A stretch of DNA of 18,704 bases from an uncultured Hyphomicrobiales bacterium (GCA_903918155.1 CAIXDD010000307.1:1-18704); one strand, 5' to 3'. Counted from the first letter of the stretch, positions 1-7,421 are shown. The notes: generated by a model not told the origin, from the sequence alone. A program made the numbers and translations.

Positions 1-45
1 CGTGGGATGAATGATGCCGATGACGCCCCGCCAGCTGGTGAACAT
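1..45 (-). CDS. 5' end of a leftward gene, possibly Asp/Glu racemase-like (partial)
   Basis: An ATG on the minus strand opens a frame that runs off the left edge after 15 codons (MFTSWRGVIGIIHPT). A very strong Shine-Dalgarno stretch, GGGGGGAGG, lies five bases upstream of the ATG, which is the main reason for calling a gene on so little sequence. The opening W-R-G-x-I-G-I-I-x-P-T recalls the first beta strand of aspartate/glutamate racemase-superfamily proteins (the group that includes maleate isomerase and arylmalonate decarboxylase), but 15 residues cannot establish that. The gene diverges from the helicase on its right and shares the repeat-bearing gap with it. Existence is fairly likely; the family is a guess. 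Confidence 0.45.
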   Translation of the reverse strand, partial: MFTSWRGVIGIIHPT

Positions 46-376
46 GTTCGCCTCCCCCCGATTTGCTTGTTTGCGCTCAGTCTATCGGGGCAAGTCCTGT
101 GCGCAAGCCCTTTGCGCAAGCCCTGTGCGCAAGCCCTGCGCGCAAGCCCGGAGCGCAAGTCCTGAGCCCGCGCCTTCGGCTTCCGCGGGGCCTGTGAAGG
201 CCACGCCGGGGAAAGAAATTCGCGCCCGCTCCATTTTCCGCTTGTTCTTGGCGCGGTTTCGCTGAACATGGGCGTCTGGGCGCTCCGTCTGTCGGGACCC
301 CCTGTCAAAAGCCGCGAGCGACGCTTTCACGCGCGCCGGCAGGCTTCCTGTCCTCCAGTTCGAGACCGCCGTCTTC
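46..376. other. Divergent intergenic region, 331 bp
   Basis: This gap separates the leftward partial gene from the rightward helicase and should hold both promoters. Its left half carries a six-copy 13-bp tandem repeat (91-168). The right half (about 200-376) has no convincing open frame; the apparent frames there are shadows with no ribosome-binding site. I could not pick a sigma-70 promoter with confidence. The long distance between the repeat and the helicase ATG leaves room for a long 5' UTR, common for cold-inducible RNA helicases, but nothing in the sequence proves one. Confidence 0.6.
91..168. repeat. 13-bp imperfect tandem repeat, six copies
   Basis: Six head-to-tail copies of a 13-base unit, consensus CAAGCCCTGTGCG, start at 91, 104, 117, 130, 143 and 156. 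Copies differ at one to three positions, mostly in the CTGTG part, while CAAG is invariant and GCG nearly so. Thirteen is not a multiple of three and no supported gene covers the array, so it is not a protein repeat. On the minus strand each junction reads CTTGCGC, resembling a -35 element or short operator, and the array sits 46 bases upstream of the partial gene's start codon. Confidence 0.85.
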
Positions 377-2503
377 ATGTCTTTTTCCGTGACCAATCCC
401 GGCCTCGCGCAAGCGTTGGCCGACAAGGGCTATGCCGATCCCACGCCCGTGCAGGCCGCCGTGCTCGAAGCGCAGGCCGATGGGCGCGACCTCCTCGTCT
501 CGGCGCAGACCGGTTCGGGCAAGACGGTTGCCTATGGCCTTGCGATGGCCCCCGACCTGCTCGGCGGGGCCGAACGTCTTGCGCCGGTTGGCGCGCCGCT
601 GGCCGCCGTCATCGCGCCCACGCGCGAACTCGCCATGCAGGTGCAGCGCGAACTGGTCTGGCTCTATGGCGCCCTTGGCGGGCGCATCGCGACCTCCATC
701 GGCGGGCTCGACGTGCGGCGCGAAGCCCGCGCGCTGGAGGACGGCTGCCATGTGGTCGTGGGCACGCCCGGCCGTTTGCGCGACCATATCGATCGCGGGC
801 GGCTCGACCTCTCGGCCATGCGCGCCATCGTGCTCGACGAAGCCGATGAAATGCTCGATCTGGGTTTCCGCGAAGACATCGAATTCATTCTCGACGCCGC
901 GCCGCCCGAGCGGCGCACGCTGCTCTTCTCCGCCACCATTCCCCGCGACATCGCCTCCCTCGCCAAGCGCTTCCAGCGCGACGCGCTGCGCATCGACACG
1001 GTGGACCGCAACCAGCCGCATGGCGACATCGAATATCGCGCCATCCGCATCACGCCCGGCGACGACGAACATGCGGTCGTCAATGTGCTGCGCTTTTACG
1101 AGCCGCGCAGCGCCCTGATCTTCCGCCAGACGCGCGAGGCCGTGCGCCACCTCCACGCCAGTCTTGTGGAGCGCGGTTTCGCCGCCGTGGCTCTGTCGGG
1201 CGAATTGTCGCAAACCGAGCGCAACCGCGCCTTGCAGGCCCTGCGCGACGGACGCGCGCGCGTCTGCGTAGCCACCGACGTGGCCGCGCGCGGCATCGAC
1301 TTGCCGGGGCTCGAACTCGTCATCCATGCGGATTTGCCCAACGATTCCGAAACGCTTCTCCACCGCAGCGGGCGCACGGGGCGCGCGGGCGCGAAGGGCG
1401 TATGCGTCCTGCTCGCGCCCTTCAATCGCCGCCGCAAGGCGGAGGCGCTGATCGCAGGCGCGCGCATCGACGTCGCCTGGCAGGCGCCGCCCACCGCCGA
1501 GGCGATCCGCGCCGCCGACCAGCAGCGCCTCTTGCAGGATCCCGTCTTCACGGAAGCCGCCGGCGAAGACGATTCCGCCTTGGCCGCCATTCTCAGCGCC
1601 CATCGCACGAGCGATGAGATCGCGCTCGCGCTGGCGCGCATGTTCCGCGCGCGCATGCCCGCGCCCGAAGACCTGCTCGACGCCGAGACCCGTCCCGAGC
1701 GCGGCCCCCGTCCGCCGCGCGAACGGCCCGACAAGCGCGAACGCGAGGCCCTGCGCGGCGCGCCGCGCGACAATGGCGCCCGCGGCTCAAATGAACCGAA
1801 ACTCTGGTTCCGCATGAATGTGGGCCGCAGCAACAACGCCGATCCGCGCTGGATCGTGCCGGTGATCTGCCGGCTGGGCGGCGTGTCGAAAAACGAGATC
1901 GGCGCGATCCGCATTTTCGACCGCGAGACGAAATTCGAAATCGTGGAATCCGCCGCGGCCGGTTTCGCCGCCGCCGTCCGCAAGGGATCGGGCGAGGAGA
2001 ACGTCCATATCCAGCCGGCCCAGGGCACGATGCGCGAAATGCGCGGCGGCCCCCGCGACAGCGACGACGGGGCTCACGCCGACGCCAATCCGTCGCGTCC
2101 GCAGGAGGAGCGCAAACCTTACTCGGACAAGAAGCCTTACTCGGACAAGAAGCCCTTTTCCGACAAAAAGCCTCACGGCGAGAAGAAGGCTTACGGCGAG
2201 AAAAAGGCCTATGGCGAGAAGAAGCCCTATGCCGAGAAGAAGGCCTACGGCGACAAGCCCGCCTATGCCGACAAGAAGCCCTATCGCGACAAGAAGCCTT
2301 TCGAAGAAAAGGCCCGCGTCGCCGAAGGCGGCGAGCCGGGCTTCGACCAGAAGCCGGCCAAGAAGGCTTTCGAGAAGAAACCGTTTGAGAAGAAACCCTT
2401 CGAGAAGAAGCCGTTCGGAAAGAAGCCCTTCGACAAGGCGCCTTTCGAGAAGAAGCCCTTCGAGAAAAAGCCTTACGCCAAGAAGAAGCCGCGCCCCGCT
2501 TAG
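377..2503 (+). CDS. deaD: DEAD-box ATP-dependent RNA helicase with DbpA-type domain and Lys-rich repeat tail
   Basis: ATP-driven RNA duplex unwinding, probably in ribosome assembly, cold adaptation or mRNA turnover. All core motifs are visible: Q motif (Gln26), Walker A AQTGSGKT (43-50), PTREL (81-85), TPGR (130-133), DEAD (154-157), SAT (185-187) and HRSGRTGR (329-336). Residues about 474-545 look like the DbpA/CsdA RNA-binding domain (KLWFRMNVG onward, with IGAIRIFD). From about 579 to the end the chain is low-complexity: eleven six-residue KKPYSD-like units, then eight KKPFE-like units, strongly basic and aromatic. At 708 residues it exceeds the usual 450-650 because of this tail. The ATG at 377 gives a normal N-terminus directly before the Q motif; the Shine-Dalgarno is weak. 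The symbol reflects domain architecture (DeaD/CsdA-like), not proven orthology. Its stop overlaps that of the convergent M20 gene. Confidence 0.93.
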   Translation: MSFSVTNPGLAQALADKGYADPTPVQAAVLEAQADGRDLLVSAQTGSGKTVAYGLAMAPDLLGGAERLAPVGAPLAAVIAPTRELAMQVQRELVWLYGALGGRIATSIGGLDVRREARALEDGCHVVVGTPGRLRDHIDRGRLDLSAMRAIVLDEADEMLDLGFREDIEFILDAAPPERRTLLFSATIPRDIASLAKRFQRDALRIDTVDRNQPHGDIEYRAIRITPGDDEHAVVNVLRFYEPRSALIFRQTREAVRHLHASLVERGFAAVALSGELSQTERNRALQALRDGRARVCVATDVAARGIDLPGLELVIHADLPNDSETLLHRSGRTGRAGAKGVCVLLAPFNRRRKAEALIAGARIDVAWQAPPTAEAIRAADQQRLLQDPVFTEAAGEDDSALAAILSAHRTSDEIALALARMFRARMPAPEDLLDAETRPERGPRPPRERPDKREREALRGAPRDNGARGSNEPKLWFRMNVGRSNNADPRWIVPVICRLGGVSKNEIGAIRIFDRETKFEIVESAAAGFAAAVRKGSGEENVHIQPAQGTMREMRGGPRDSDDGAHADANPSRPQEERKPYSDKKPYSDKKPFSDKKPHGEKKAYGEKKAYGEKKPYAEKKAYGDKPAYADKKPYRDKKPFEEKARVAEGGEPGFDQKPAKKAFEKKPFEKKPFEKKPFGKKPFDKAPFEKKPFEKKPYAKKKPRPA
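2111..2308 (+). repeat. 18-bp coding tandem repeat (KKPYSD-type), about eleven units
   Basis: Within the helicase gene, eleven in-frame 18-base units encode variants of K-K-P-[YF]-[SGA]-[DE], from RKPYSD through KKPFEE. The first three units are nearly identical at DNA level (AAGAAGCCTTACTCGGAC type). Later ones drift to KKAYGE, KKPYAE and KPAYAD, pointing to successive duplications followed by divergence. Each unit carries two or three positive charges, one aromatic and one acid. Confidence 0.85.
2360..2479 (+). repeat. 15-bp coding tandem repeat (KKPFE-type), eight units
   Basis: A second block in the same tail, separated from the first by a non-repetitive stretch of about 17 codons, has a five-residue rather than six-residue period: KKAFE, KKPFE twice, KKPFG, KKPFD, KAPFE, KKPFE, KKPYA. 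It runs to seven codons before the stop. The change of period shows it arose separately or after loss of one codon per unit. Recombination here would keep frame but change tail length. Confidence 0.85.
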
Positions 2504-3948
2504 GCGAAGGGCGTGCGCTCCTTGACGTAATGGGCGCGCATGGGCGCGCGGAACCGCTCCATCGCCTCGCGGTTCATCGCCGCGGGCGGGGTCTGTCCGG
2601 CGGGCAGCAGCGGCGCATAGCGCACGTCGCCGATCTCGCGCGCGAAACTGCGCCGCGCCTCTTCGATGAGCGCGGGCGTCTCCAGAAGATCGATCACGGC
2701 GCCGGCGAGCGCCTTGGCGCCGACGAGCGCGCCCTTATGCGCGATGGAGGTCGCCAGCGGCGCGCCCGCGCTCCAATGATGGAAGGGCAGGTGCGGCGCC
2801 GTCGCGGGAAAGGAAAGCCGACCCATCGGCACTTTCCACGAAATGTCGCCGCAATCGTTTGAAGGCGAGCGCTGCGGCGAGGGGCCGCGCAGGGGCGTGG
2901 GCGCGTCCAGCAGGCCCGTCGCCTGCGTCTTCGCCGCCTCCTGAAGGCTGCGCGCGAGCGCCTGCTCCTCCTGCGTCCAGGCCGGCATGCCGATCTCTTC
3001 GATATTGGCCTGCAGCACATGGGCGAGCGTCTCATTGGCGCGCACGGGCCAGACCGCGCTCAGCGTCTCCACCTCCAGTTCGGTATTGGTCATCAGCGCG
3101 GCTCCCTCGGCCACGCGTTTGGCCTTTTCGAACAAGGCGCGCACGCCGTCCGCCGTGGGATCGCGGAAATACCACCACAAGGAGGCGCGCGCGGGAATGA
3201 CATTGGGCTGGTGGCCGCCCTCCAGCACCACGCGATGGGCGCGCATCTCCGGGCGCATATGTTCGCGATGCTGCGCCATGCCCGCGTCCATCATCATCAC
3301 CGCGTCAAGCGCGTCGCGCCCGCGCCAGGGCGCGGTGGAGGCGTGCACGGATTCGCCATGGAAGCGGAAGATGGCGGAGATCAGCGCCACATGGGTGACG
3401 CCGTGAATGGCCTTGAACTCGCCGGCGATATGATTGTGGAACGCGACGTCCACATCGTCGAAATGGCCGTCGCGCACGAAATAGGGACGGCTGAGGATCT
3501 GCTCCTCCGCCGGCGCGCCGAACACTTTCAGCACGCCTTTCAGCCCGCGCGCGTCCATGGCTTTCTTGATGGCGACGGCGGCGGCCACGAGCACCGCGCC
3601 ATTGACGTTGTGCCCTTCGCAATGGCCCGGCGCGCCGGGCGTGATCTCCGCGCGCGCGCATGCGCCGGAGCGCTGCGAATTCTCCGGATTGGCGTCATAT
3701 TCCGTATGCAGCGCGATCGTCGGCCCGCCGTCGCCGCAGGTCGCCAGAAAGGCGGTTTCGAAGCCGGAGAGTCCCGCCTGCACGCGAAAGCCCGCCTCTT
3801 CGAGATGCGAGCGCATCAGGGCCGAGGTCTCATATTCCTGCAGGCCGAGTTCGCCGAAATAGAAAATGCTGTCGGACAGGGTCGCCAGCGCCTGCGCGTT
3901 GCGATCGAGAAAAGCGAAGGCGTCGCGCTTGGCGCTGGAGATCGTCAT
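2500..3948 (-). CDS. M20 family amidohydrolase, AbgB-like
   Basis: A cytoplasmic zinc-dependent amidohydrolase of the M20D type, closest in layout and length (482 residues) to AbgB, the p-aminobenzoyl-glutamate hydrolase subunit (about 481). Visible motifs: H81-x-E83-x-D85 (ALHTEYDA), a second metal segment at 109-114 (HCEGHN), catalytic Glu pair at 148-149 (GAPAEE), H171/H173 (FHNH), a dimerisation domain with GGHQPNVIPA, and the late DCGDISW and PFHHW segments typical of AbgB. The usual CGH(N/D) metal motif reads C-E-G-H-N, with Glu where Cys is expected. No signal peptide. The ATG lies three bases after the TctC-type gene's stop, so the two are probably translationally coupled. Likely substrate is an N-acyl amino acid or amide imported by the adjacent binding protein; the compound is not identifiable. 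Confidence 0.88.
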   Translation of the reverse strand: MTISSAKRDAFAFLDRNAQALATLSDSIFYFGELGLQEYETSALMRSHLEEAGFRVQAGLSGFETAFLATCGDGGPTIALHTEYDANPENSQRSGACARAEITPGAPGHCEGHNVNGAVLVAAAVAIKKAMDARGLKGVLKVFGAPAEEQILSRPYFVRDGHFDDVDVAFHNHIAGEFKAIHGVTHVALISAIFRFHGESVHASTAPWRGRDALDAVMMMDAGMAQHREHMRPEMRAHRVVLEGGHQPNVIPARASLWWYFRDPTADGVRALFEKAKRVAEGAALMTNTELEVETLSAVWPVRANETLAHVLQANIEEIGMPAWTQEEQALARSLQEAAKTQATGLLDAPTPLRGPSPQRSPSNDCGDISWKVPMGRLSFPATAPHLPFHHWSAGAPLATSIAHKGALVGAKALAGAVIDLLETPALIEEARRSFAREIGDVRYAPLLPAGQTPPAAMNREAMERFRAPMRAHYVKERTPFA

Positions 3949-3951
3949 GGA

Positions 3952-5070
3952 TCAGGTTCCCGACATGGACTCGATCAGGGTTTTCTTCACGGCCGGATCG
4001 ATGGTCTTCAAACGTTCGAACAGCGGCTTCAATTCCTCCGCCGTCACGAATTCCGGACGCTCGCCCGTGATCTTCTGGTATTCGGAGAGGAAGACCTCGT
4101 CCTTGCCGATCTTGTCGAACGCCGCGCGCAGCGCCTCCACCGCCGCCGGAGGCGAGCCCTTGGGCAGAAGGATGGCGCGTTGCAGATTCGTGCCGACGGT
4201 GTTCATCGTCAGCAGCGTCTCGAACTTCACGCCCGACGGCGGCTTGCCGAACGCGTCCTCATAGACCTTGTCCATCGTCGGAATCCCTTCCGCCAACAGC
4301 GCGGGATTTCCCGTCGGCTTTCCGTCGGGGCCGATCACGGGATAATGGAACAAAGGCACGCCGACGCCGGTCTTGATGATGTTCGGGATCACCTGCGTCT
4401 GATAGCCCGGCAAGGAGGAGCCCGACAGATTCACTTCGTTCTGCTGCATCGCCTTGTTGATGTCCGACGTGCCGGGGAAGCCGGTGACGGCGGCGTAGGG
4501 AACGCCGAAAATCTCCAGCATCAGGCGCAGGCGCGTGTCATGCGAGGACGCCCGGCTGTAGCCGCCGAAGAACACCTTTTCCGACTTCGCGAAATCGGCC
4601 GGACGATTGACGCCGCCCGGCGCCATGTCTTTGCGGCCGAACACGATGGTCCAGCCGCGCGCGCCGCCGATCACGATGAAATCGTCCTGCAGCGTCACTT
4701 TCAGGGCCGGGTCGCCGACCATGGCGTGGCTCGCGCCGATGGTGAAATAGCCGGCGGTGAGCCCGTCGGGCCGCGCGCCGATCTCCAGCCCCAGCATGTT
4801 CATGGCCTTCAGCCCGCCCGCGCCCGGCGCGTTCTGCACCACGATCGTGGGAGCGCCGGGAATATGCTTGCCCATATGGCGCTGATAGACGCGCGCCTCC
4901 GTGTCGGCGTTGCCGCCGGCGCCGTAATTGACGAGCAAGGCGAGCGTCTTGTCCTTGTAGAATTGCGCCTGCGCAGGCGCGGGGAGACAAGCGCAGACAA
5001 GCGCGCTCCCTAGCGCGCCCCCAACCGCGCCTCTAAGCGTCGCCGCAAGAGCGTTCGCGGTGCGTTTCAT
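3952..5070 (-). CDS. TctC/Bug-family periplasmic solute-binding protein
   Basis: Tripartite tricarboxylate transporter receptor of 372 residues. The N-terminus has a basic start (MKRT), a hydrophobic stretch and an A-Q-A cleavage site near residue 35, so it should be exported. The mature part carries the family pattern: early beta strand plus glycine turn (LLVNYGAGGNADT), PGAPTIVVQNAPGAGG, and a middle FFGGYS-type segment. Such proteins bind carboxylated small molecules and deliver them to TctA/TctB, neither of which is encoded here. I chose the ATG at 5070 because AAGGAAAG precedes it at good spacing and it begins the signal peptide; an ATG 33 bases upstream (5103) is possible. It lies between the M29-like enzyme and the M20 hydrolase in one operon, implying uptake of their substrate. 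At 372 residues it is longer than the usual 320-330. Confidence 0.9.
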   Translation of the reverse strand: MKRTANALAATLRGAVGGALGSALVCACLPAPAQAQFYKDKTLALLVNYGAGGNADTEARVYQRHMGKHIPGAPTIVVQNAPGAGGLKAMNMLGLEIGARPDGLTAGYFTIGASHAMVGDPALKVTLQDDFIVIGGARGWTIVFGRKDMAPGGVNRPADFAKSEKVFFGGYSRASSHDTRLRLMLEIFGVPYAAVTGFPGTSDINKAMQQNEVNLSGSSLPGYQTQVIPNIIKTGVGVPLFHYPVIGPDGKPTGNPALLAEGIPTMDKVYEDAFGKPPSGVKFETLLTMNTVGTNLQRAILLPKGSPPAAVEALRAAFDKIGKDEVFLSEYQKITGERPEFVTAEELKPLFERLKTIDPAVKKTLIESMSGT

Positions 5071-5108
5071 GATGCTTTCCTTGGCGCTTTCCTTGGCGGT
5101 CATGGACC

Positions 5109-6302
5109 TTACTCCACGAAGGATTCGAGAAGCTCCTTGGGGTCGCCGAATCGCGCGGCGGCCTCCACCACCTGCGGATCGCGCAGGGCGGTGAGGAATC
5201 CCTTGTCGATCAGCGTGCGGTCGCCCGCCTTCACAGTCATGTCGAAGACGACGCAATCCTGATGCGTGTGGGGTTCTTCCCAGGCGGGCACCATGCGCTG
5301 CATGAATTCGCTCGGCCTGTTGCTGTCGGTGCCGAAATGCAGCGCGCCCGGCGCGTTCGACCCGGCGGGATAGGCCTTGAAGCGGGGATATTTCGGATTG
5401 AAGCCGCATCCCAGTTCATGCAGATGCGCCTCCACGCCCACCAGCATGTCGCGCAGGATCTCCGCCTCCATCGATTTCCCGACGACCTTCACGACGACGT
5501 CGTCCTTATATTCGATCGCGATGGGCTCTTCGAACGGCTTCTTGAAGCCCACCGCCCATTGCGGGAAGATGACGCCCTGCATCTTTCCATGCTTGGTCCG
5601 GTCATAGCGGAAGCAATTGCGGTCGTAGAGATTGGGCCCGTGGGTCGGCAGGAAATGCACATAGCAGCCCGGCTGGACGGCCGTGTCCTGCCCCTGCCAG
5701 CGATTGTTGGCGTGCAGGTTCTTCACCATGTCGGGCGTGAAGCTGATCGACAGGTCGCTGCCGCGCGGGCAGGAGAAGGTCATGTCGAAATCATGGTCGG
5801 CGGGATACATGCGCGCGGTGGCGCGGATGATCTCGCCCACCAGCTCCACGGGAAACCGCGCCTGCGGCGTGTGCAGCACGTCGAGATTGCGGAAATAGGT
5901 GATCTTCACCCAGCGCTGCCCCGCCTCCTTGCGCATCTTCTGGAAGAAGGGATCGTTGACCGAGCAGAACCAGCTCGAAATCACGAAGGTCGCCTGCTCG
6001 ATGAGCATTTTCACTTCCGGCGGGCAGGACATGACCTGCGTCGTCGCCGCCATGAACTCGCGCGGATGCACGCCGCGCGAATTGGCGATGCCGGTGAGGC
6101 AGTCGATCACGCGCCGGTCGAGCAGCGGATCGGTGAGGAACAGCACCTGGTCGCCGGGGCGGAAATCGAACACTTTGATGAGATTGTCGATCGCCTGAAA
6201 ATAATGGCGCGTCTGGGTGGAGGCCGAGAGTTCCGGCGCCGGAAGCGCGGTCGCCGTGGACGAGGCGAGAATGTCCTGGATGCTGGGACCGGCTCCGGCC
6301 AT
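5109..6302 (-). CDS. M29 aminopeptidase/NicX-like metalloenzyme
   Basis: A 397-residue cytoplasmic protein that looks like the M29 fold shared by thermophilic aminopeptidases and 2,5-dihydroxypyridine 5,6-dioxygenase (NicX). Evidence is the C-terminal metal-site order: E296 in HELGCGFNP, H322 in ALHFGTDSN, then H347-Q-D349 in PHTHQDCVVFDM, matching the E...H...HxD spacing of the family. The M29 P-x-G-E segment that supplies another Glu is not recognisable (the region reads FPQWAVG), so peptidase activity is doubtful. A ring-cleaving or other metal-dependent role is possible, but the substrate cannot be read from sequence. The start has an excellent GGGAGG five bases upstream. First gene of a leftward operon with the TctC-type protein (38 bases between stop and chosen start) and the M20 amidohydrolase. 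Confidence 0.75.
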   Translation of the reverse strand: MAGAGPSIQDILASSTATALPAPELSASTQTRHYFQAIDNLIKVFDFRPGDQVLFLTDPLLDRRVIDCLTGIANSRGVHPREFMAATTQVMSCPPEVKMLIEQATFVISSWFCSVNDPFFQKMRKEAGQRWVKITYFRNLDVLHTPQARFPVELVGEIIRATARMYPADHDFDMTFSCPRGSDLSISFTPDMVKNLHANNRWQGQDTAVQPGCYVHFLPTHGPNLYDRNCFRYDRTKHGKMQGVIFPQWAVGFKKPFEEPIAIEYKDDVVVKVVGKSMEAEILRDMLVGVEAHLHELGCGFNPKYPRFKAYPAGSNAPGALHFGTDSNRPSEFMQRMVPAWEEPHTHQDCVVFDMTVKAGDRTLIDKGFLTALRDPQVVEAAARFGDPKELLESFVE

Positions 6303-6362
6303 ATGTTCCTCCCAAGAATGGTTTCTGATGTTGTTAAGGTGGCGCGCAGCATAGGGTCCGCC

Positions 6363-6393
6363 AAAAACCCGCGCAAGCGCGCGGGGGCGCTTG
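6363..6393 (-). terminator. Intrinsic terminator of the upstream TctC-type gene
   Basis: On the minus strand, 22 bases after the TAG at 6408, a perfect 7-bp stem CCCGCGC/GCGCGGG with a 4-base loop (6368-6385) is followed directly by TTTTT (6363-6367): a textbook Rho-independent terminator. A second perfect stem, CAAGCGC/GCGCTTG (6374-6380 with 6387-6393), uses bases overlapping the first, so the two are mutually exclusive. The position implies that the M29-like/TctC/M20 operon is transcribed separately from the gene at 6408-7421, or by read-through. Confidence 0.75.
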
Positions 6394-6407
6394 TTCCGCG
6401 CAGCGGT

Positions 6408-7421
6408 CTATTTTGCGTCTTTCAGCGCCTGCGTCAGCGTGGCGACGATCTCGTCGGGCTGCCGCAGCGCGCGCGCCACGATCTGCGCCACCTCCTCGCC
6501 ATAGGCGGGCTCGATGGGATAGCCGAATTTCTCCGCGCGCGCCTGCAGGTCGGAATCGTTCATCGCCTTTCGATAGGCGTCGATCAGAAGGGCGAGCCTG
6601 GCGGCGGGCACGCCCGGCGGGCCTGCGGTGAGCCGCGCGATGTCGCCCTGCGACTGGATGAGCGCGACTGAATTGGCCGCGCGCTCATCTTTCGCCCATT
6701 GACTGAGCTGCGGCGGCTCAGGCTCGCGTCCGCCGATCTGCGCGATGAATCGGCCATAGCCATTGTCCACGAAATGCTGCAGCGACGAGCGCGAGCCGAT
6801 GGTCCCGGCGATCTCGCCGCGCCGCATCGCGAGCTGGTCGGCGTTGCCTGAATAGCCGGTGAGAATGCGGATCGGCATTTTCATCGTGTTCGAGAGCAGC
6901 AGCATTTCGATATAGGATGCGCTGCCCAGCCCCGACGTGGCGAAATTCAACGGCTCCTTTTGCGCGAGGAATTCATCGAAGGTCTTGATGGGCGAATGAG
7001 CGGCGATCACCACGACGCGCGGATCGGACCCCGCCTTGCCGATCCAGCTCATTTTCGCCAGATCGAAGCGGACGGCGGTGTTCTTGCTGATCTGGTTGTA
7101 GATGAGCCCGGTGCTGAACGTGCCCAGCGTATAGCCGTCCGCCGGCGACGCGTAGAGCGCATTGGCGCCGATCAGATGGCCGGCGCCGGGCATGTTGCGC
7201 ACCACGAAGGTCGAACCCGGCAAGTGGCGTTGCATGAATTCGGCCGTCAGCCGGCCATAGAGATCATAGCCGCCGCCCGCGCCCGCCGAGACGATATAGC
7301 TGAACGTGCGGCCGCTGGCGAAAGCTGCGGCGCTTTGCGCCCGCGCCGCGGCGGCGAAGAAGCAGAAGCAGACGCAGACGCCGAACGCGGTCGTGACGCA
7401 GGCGAGGCTTTTTCGGACCAT
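6408..7421 (-). CDS. TctC/Bug-family periplasmic solute-binding protein (second copy)
   Basis: A 337-residue exported receptor with a clear signal peptide (basic MVRK, long hydrophobic core rich in Cys, Phe and Ala, A-R-A cleavage near residue 28). Family features: FSYIVSAGAGGGYDLYGRL near the mature N-terminus, PGSTFVVRNMPGAGHLIGAN, and a middle LNFATSGLGSAS loop. It differs strongly from the other TctC-type protein in this window, so they probably bind different ligands rather than being a recent duplication. The start ATG has GGGAG seven bases upstream. It ends at its own terminator and carries a 7-bp dyad just upstream of the coding region. Uptake through TctA/TctB encoded elsewhere, or a sensory binding role, are both possible. 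Confidence 0.9.
   Translation of the reverse strand: MVRKSLACVTTAFGVCVCFCFFAAAARAQSAAAFASGRTFSYIVSAGAGGGYDLYGRLTAEFMQRHLPGSTFVVRNMPGAGHLIGANALYASPADGYTLGTFSTGLIYNQISKNTAVRFDLAKMSWIGKAGSDPRVVVIAAHSPIKTFDEFLAQKEPLNFATSGLGSASYIEMLLLSNTMKMPIRILTGYSGNADQLAMRRGEIAGTIGSRSSLQHFVDNGYGRFIAQIGGREPEPPQLSQWAKDERAANSVALIQSQGDIARLTAGPPGVPAARLALLIDAYRKAMNDSDLQARAEKFGYPIEPAYGEEVAQIVARALRQPDEIVATLTQALKDAK

Noticed and set aside
91..168. Tandem array as a CRISPR
   Set aside because: Units are 13 bp and directly adjacent with no spacers, and no cas genes are present.
3019..5013. Long plus-strand open frame of 664 codons opposite the TctC and M20 genes
   Set aside because: Composition is His/Arg/Ala-rich nonsense typical of GC-rich antisense frames; the minus strand encodes clear protein families there.
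2500..6302. Calling the operon a nicotinate degradation (nic) cluster
   Set aside because: Only a NicX-like fold is visible; NicA/B/C hydroxylases and the NicD and NicF hydrolases are absent, and the M20 enzyme is not part of that pathway.
6408..7421. Lipoprotein signal in the Cys-rich leader of the second TctC protein
   Set aside because: The cysteines lie inside the hydrophobic core without an L-x-(A/G)-C lipobox before the cleavage point; A-R-A fits signal peptidase I.
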